Source of the DNA: Paramecium octaurelia
Lineage: Eukaryota > Ciliophora > Oligohymenophorea > Peniculida > Parameciidae
NCBI GenBank assembly: GCA_905182995.1
Contig: CAJJDP010000010.1
Span: 186,001-250,000 of the forward strand
Direction of reading: 5' to 3'
DNA length: 64,000 nucleotides
The notes under the pieces are model-generated. The model was not told the origin of the DNA. It saw nothing but the letters and a program-made list of their open reading frames with translations, and ran no database searches. Below, piece by piece: positions 59,711 through 64,000 of the stretch (position 1 is its first letter; each line of letters begins with the position of its first letter). Made by a program: the position numbers and the translations under genes.

Positions 59711-60907
59711 GTTTTATAATAAATTTATGAATATTTTATATTGCTTTTATTAACAATTCTTTATGATATTAGATTATTTGTCTATTTAATTAATAAAAGA
59801 TATGCATTAAATTAATAGCAATTATTGTATCTTATAAACTCAAGATCCACTTGAATAGTTAATTTATATGGAGCTTCTGTAAAATATATAATTTCTAATA
59901 ATTTTAAGGCTTGTACCCGTGATTTAAGTTATTTATAATTTAGAAAAGGTAATTTTCTCACTCTCTTTTCGATCGTCTGCGAATGTTTTATGAGAATTAA
60001 TTTAAAATTGTTAAGTTAATTATTTTCATGGCTGGAATCAGTTAAAGTAATGTTCAATATTACAACCTTATCAATTATAGTTATAAAGCTATGTTTCTTT
60101 TTAAAGTGAAATGACTAAATACTACTCACATTTTCTATCACCAAATTTAGTAGTATAAATTATGAGTATTAATTTTTCTCAATAAATCTATTGTTAATAA
60201 TTTCAATCAGCTTTTACTTAAAATTTAATTAGTTTTATTGAATTTGCATATGTAATAAAGATTCAATACAATTTCTAATTAGCTACTACAAATGAATGAA
60301 TATTCTATTTATCTCAAAATTAATATAATCTATTTTATTTTAAGATATTATTAATCCTCTATTGAATGAACCCAAAATTCCTTTTTTCTAGGAGCTAGCG
60401 TAAAGATGCTCTAAGTTTTAATCAAGAAATATTAAAATTTCTTTAAATCTATTTTTACAAATATGTAATTATTTATTAATAAGGTGAATTAAGGACAGAT
60501 CATAGTTAATTATCAATAATTTATTAATAATAATTCTGAAACGTAGGAAAGTAAATGTTACTTAGATGATTTCTAAAAATAGCAATAATAAATTGCACAA
60601 TTAAAATGTAGAATTATTGAATTATAGTGGAATTGATTTAAATGCTATTTATTATTATTCTGCTTTGATTGGAATTATTTTATATATAAATTTATTAGCT
60701 TATCATTCATATACTTTAACTAGTACTTTCTAGATTAAATGATCTAATTTCGAATCCCATTTAAGTAAATTAAAATTTAATGATCATATATGAAAAACAA
60801 TTCCTAATATTGAGTTCCTGGAATAGGTCCTATAAAGGTAAAATTATTGATAACATATATTTAGATCTGAAAGTAAATAAAAATTTATATTAATTCATAA
60901 ATAATTA
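59711..60907. other. Long AT-rich intergenic spacer
   Basis: About 1.2 kb between two plus-strand genes. I scanned both strands and saw no convincing frame, repeat or RNA gene. Confidence 0.5.
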
Positions 60908-61174
60908 ATGAATTCTGAAGCTGTATGCTTGAAACTCGCATCTAAACATTTTGATGAATAAATATTTTAAGAATTATTAAGTGAAGGCGATAAAAATGGA
61001 TTAGAATACGTAAAATAAGTTTGGGAACCTACAGAAGTATCAACATCAGTTTCAATGGAATCATCAGAGAGTTGTGGTTATGTTAAAAAAATAAGATTAT
61101 TAAATCATATAAACAAGTATCTTGATAGTTCATTGCATTCATCAATGATTAAGAGATTAAGGGAATTACAATGA
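60908..61174 (+). CDS. Small unidentified protein, 88 aa
   Basis: An 89-codon frame with TAA as Gln, starting MNSEAVCLKLASKHFDEQ. Mixed composition with an acidic middle (ELLSEGDKNG), a Ser-rich segment and a basic, helix-like C-terminus (MIKRLRELQ). No domain or signal peptide. It sits just upstream of DNAAF10 on the same strand with a 66-bp gap, but nothing ties the two together functionally. Confidence 0.6.
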
Positions 61175-61240
61175 AAACACAAAATTTTATAATTAATTTT
61201 GCATATATTAAAATGATAATTAAATAATTAATAAATAAAT

Positions 61241-62362
61241 ATGGACACAACAAATGCTCCTTAAATTATTGAACATCTCAACAAATCATTAAACTTCACT
61301 CCTTTTGTCACAAGATGGATTCCAGGAACTGCAAAATTTGTATTATGTGGTTAACCCCCCAAAGCTAATGGAATTATTGAAATATTGTAATTGAATAAAA
61401 CAGAACTGAAAACCATATAATCAGTTATAATTAAATATATCATTAGATAGAATAACCTAAGGGTATAAAATGTGGATAATTTTTGGATAATTTGTTTGCA
61501 TTTGGTGATTTTGATGGGAAATTAAAAGTATTAGATCTGGAAACTCGAAAAGTAAAATATAATTAGATATTAGACCACATTTGAAGTTAAGGCACATGAT
61601 CAAATAATAAATTCTATTGACACTTGTTTTAATATTGGAGCACCTGAAATTGTAACTGGTTCAAGAGATGGATGTGTAAGAGTATGGGATCCAAGATAAG
61701 CAGCTCCTGTTGTCTCATTAGAGCCTATTGAAAAAGATGTTATACCAGATGCATGGAGTGTATCATTTGGTAATTCATATAATGATGAACGTGTTATTGC
61801 TTGTGGTTATGATAATGGAGATATTAAGCTTTTTGATTTAAAATAAAACTAGTTGATTTGGGATACTAATGTAAAGAATGGAATATGCGGTATTGAATTT
61901 GATCGAAAAGATATCTAAATGAATAAATTAATAGCAACTACCTTAGAAAGTATTTTAGATTTAAATTTAGGCAAAATTAATGTTTTTGATTTAAGAACTT
62001 TCAATAATGGATATGCTTCATTAACACATGAAGGATAAAAATCAACTATTTGGGGAGTCAAACATTTACCTTAGAATAGAGATTTATTCGCAACTCAAGG
62101 AGGTGATGGAGCTTTGAACATTTATAAATATTCTTATCCATCTTAAAGATAGATCTAAGATGCAGAAGGAAAACCAAAGGGAGTTATTGGAAAATTAGAA
62201 TTACTCAATAAATAGGATGTTTGTTAATAGCCAATTTCATCTTTAGATTGGAATGCTGACAAATTGGGTATATAAAATAATAGAATTTTAGGATTGGCAT
62301 GTTTGTGTGGTTTGGATTAAACTTGCAAAGTAATTATTGTTACCAAATTAAATTTGTATTGA
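61241..62362 (+). CDS. DNAAF10: WDR92/Monad, axonemal dynein assembly factor 10
   Basis: WDR92 is a WD40 cofactor that works with R2TP/prefoldin-like chaperones to pre-assemble axonemal dyneins in the cytoplasm. The 343-aa product (human about 357) has introns at 61424-61446, 61552-61573, 61950-61970 and 62268-62291. Strong family matches: [36 protein letters not shown] then [69 protein letters not shown] and the ending [11 protein letters not shown]. Introns three and four are 21 and 24 nt, multiples of three without TGA, so their retention would not stop translation; they are called introns because their removal restores the alignment. Confidence 0.95.
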
Positions 62363-62627
62363 TTGATAGAGTTTAATTGTAAAATAACATTCTTAAAATT
62401 ATATATTCTCTTCACTTTTTGTTATTGACTGAAATCATTCTTAATTTAAAACTTAATATCTTATTATATCTAATATTAAAGCATATAGATTTGCATTTTA
62501 ATTTTATTCTTTTACGTTTTATAATTCACATGTTAATTAATTACGATAATTTATATATAATTTTATGGGTTAAATGTGCTCTACTGGTAAGAAAATTAAA
62601 ATCAAAATTTACAACTCTTAAGAAATT

Positions 62628-63224
62628 ATGACAATCCTAGATAAAGAACAAACCAAAAGAAACTTAGAATCTATCTCTATTCAATTAAGAAACTCAATCT
62701 TCAATCTTTTTTAATTGATCGATACTAAGATGTCCCAAAACAAACAGAAATTACTCTTCGAAACAGATAGAAGTAATGCACATAATTCCATTCATAAATT
62801 CTTAAGAATCTTAATAAATTAGTATTATATAGCATTTCAACAAAAATTTATGAATGTTGCTTATCCAATTTTAGAGATTTGTGTGGTTAAAGTAAAATGA
62901 ATATTAATTTAGATCTTAATTGAATCATACTTAGCTATGAAAACTTTAAATTCTAAAGAAGAAATTTGGTGGAACTCTTAATATTTTTAAATTCGAAAAA
63001 GAGTGCTCGTTTAGGAATTCAAAATGGATATCAAACATTAGAAACCAAGTATTGAAGCTCCATTCATTGAATATCTCCAGTTATTAATAGACATTATAGA
63101 ATAATTGCTTCATTAAGCTGGTCTAATTAACTAATAAGAAAAAAAAAATGTCCATTAAATAACAGAATCTCACACAGACACCAATCTATTTTATAGTGAA
63201 CTAAGAAGAAATATTGATTTATGA
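62628..63224 (+). CDS. Unidentified helical protein, about 191 aa
   Basis: A frame from ATG 62628 (an in-frame ATG also lies at 62574) with a 21-nt intron at 62892-62912. Helical and rich in Leu, Ile, Gln and Lys: LESISIQLRNSIFNLFQLID, HKFLRILINQYYIAFQQKF, then EEIWWNSQYFQIRKRVLVQE and YLQLLIDIIEQLLHQAG. The early part looks like a small helical-bundle subunit. No family recognised with confidence. Confidence 0.65.
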
Positions 63225-63461
63225 AAATTTTTATCAATACTAACTTAGCATTTTCGTAAATAATTATTTTAATGAATCCATTAAATTAATATTAACTATT
63301 AGACTTAATAGAATCAGTATTTTTATTTTAAACTAATACTTTATCACATTTAGAAAGGTTTTCTGACTTTTAGATCTAGATTGCTTGAGGATGGAAACCA
63401 AAATACCATTTATATAAAAAACGGCAATTAAATTATATTTAAAATAGCTTTGGTGAAGTAC

Positions 63462-63978
63462 TCATTTAATAAAAGAATATATTAAATCACAATATTGTTA
63501 AAAATTTTCTTAGACTTTCTTAAATCCAACATGTTAAATTAGAGGTTGCAATTACGCCTTTGTAAATAATCCTAATGCCACTTCTTCTTTAGATTCGACA
63601 TATGATGGATGATTTGAATCAATTAATAGGTAAAATCCTTCTACAGGATTTCGAGTAAAATCAAATGAAGGAACATATTCTTTCTTAAATAGTATTTTAT
63701 AAATGTACATTAAAATGTAATTATTATTTACTAAGAGGAATATTGTAAAATCTATCAATAAATAACTAATGAAGAACTGAGACAAAGATTTTTAAGGCTT
63801 CTTTATAATTTATTAACTTTTTCCAGAAATCAGCTTCAACTATTTATGGCAATAAGATTTAAATGTAGGAATATTCCATAAGTAGCATTTATGATTGTTC
63901 AGGTGTTTCGATACTAAATTTAAGATTTGTCTTACTTTAATGTGTTATTTGGTCTTAAGTTGATTCTACTTGCAACAT
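63462..63978 (-). CDS. Unidentified protein at window edge, possibly truncated
   Basis: With a 25-nt intron (63684-63708) the minus strand gives 163 aa from an internal ATG at 63976-63978, but the frame stays open to the window edge, so the true start may lie outside. Sequence includes MLLMEYSYIQILLPQIVEAD, FWKKLINYKEALKIF, EYVPSFDFTRNPVEGFYLLI and EEVALGLFTKAQLQPLIQ. Mixed helix/strand, no membrane helix or catalytic motif. Family not recognised. Confidence 0.6.
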
Positions 63979-64000
63979 ATTTACTATGTCCCAACAATAG

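Overview
This window is almost certainly macronuclear DNA of a Paramecium-like ciliate. It is very AT-rich. Nearly every recognisable protein reads through TAA and TAG (read here as Gln) and ends only at TGA. Most genes are cut by tiny GT...AG introns of 20-30 nt, many of which I placed exactly because removing them restores a conserved domain. Genes are tightly packed on both strands; several divergent pairs have start codons only 24-55 bp apart.

Layout. (1) 0-11.5 kb, clean genes: soluble inorganic pyrophosphatase, an 85-aa protein, the exon-junction protein Y14, two zinc-finger genes (one RING-like, one with a zf-4CXXC_R1/CDCA7-type domain), the axonemal dynein light chain LC1, a C2 / Gly-Tyr-Pro-Pro-Gln repeat / Cys-rich protein, a RING + B-box protein, an ankyrin protein and an AGC kinase. 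(2) 11.5-34 kb, disturbed region: a ~90-bp tandem array, several genes with in-frame TGAs or frame breaks (a second AGC-type kinase, a coiled-coil/bZIP-like gene, a signal-peptide-peptidase-like protease with a TGA at a conserved Trp position), an intact EF-hand/'CTFKP' gene, an intact secreted protein, a GC-rich island and several kilobases of coding-like but broken sequence. (3) 34-64 kb, mostly clean genes: a secreted acidic protein, a SHIPPO/ODF3-type PGPG-repeat protein, a 'CTFxP' repeat protein, a voltage-sensor + nucleotide cyclase fusion, a type I membrane protein, chaperonin CCT-beta, a LisH-CTLH-WD40 GID7/WDR26 protein, a broken gene with an N-myristoylation-like start, a coiled-coil protein, a P4-ATPase, a two-TM protein, a CDGSH iron-sulfur protein, WDR92/DNAAF10 and small unknowns.

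Assembly warning. There are five single 'n' characters (12634, 19068, 21624, 30920, 38834). After each n the sequence restarts 1.2-1.7 kb upstream and repeats. These look like overlapping contig ends that were never merged, so about 7 kb of the window is duplicated and gene copies there should not be counted as paralogues.

Functional themes: cilia (LC1, DNAAF10, SHIPPO repeats, membrane cyclase), protein quality control and ubiquitin (CCT-beta, GID7, RING proteins, intramembrane protease), membrane lipid asymmetry (P4-ATPase) and mRNA surveillance (Y14). No tRNA, rRNA, CRISPR or intact transposon was recognised. All identifications rest on motifs read by eye, not on database searches.
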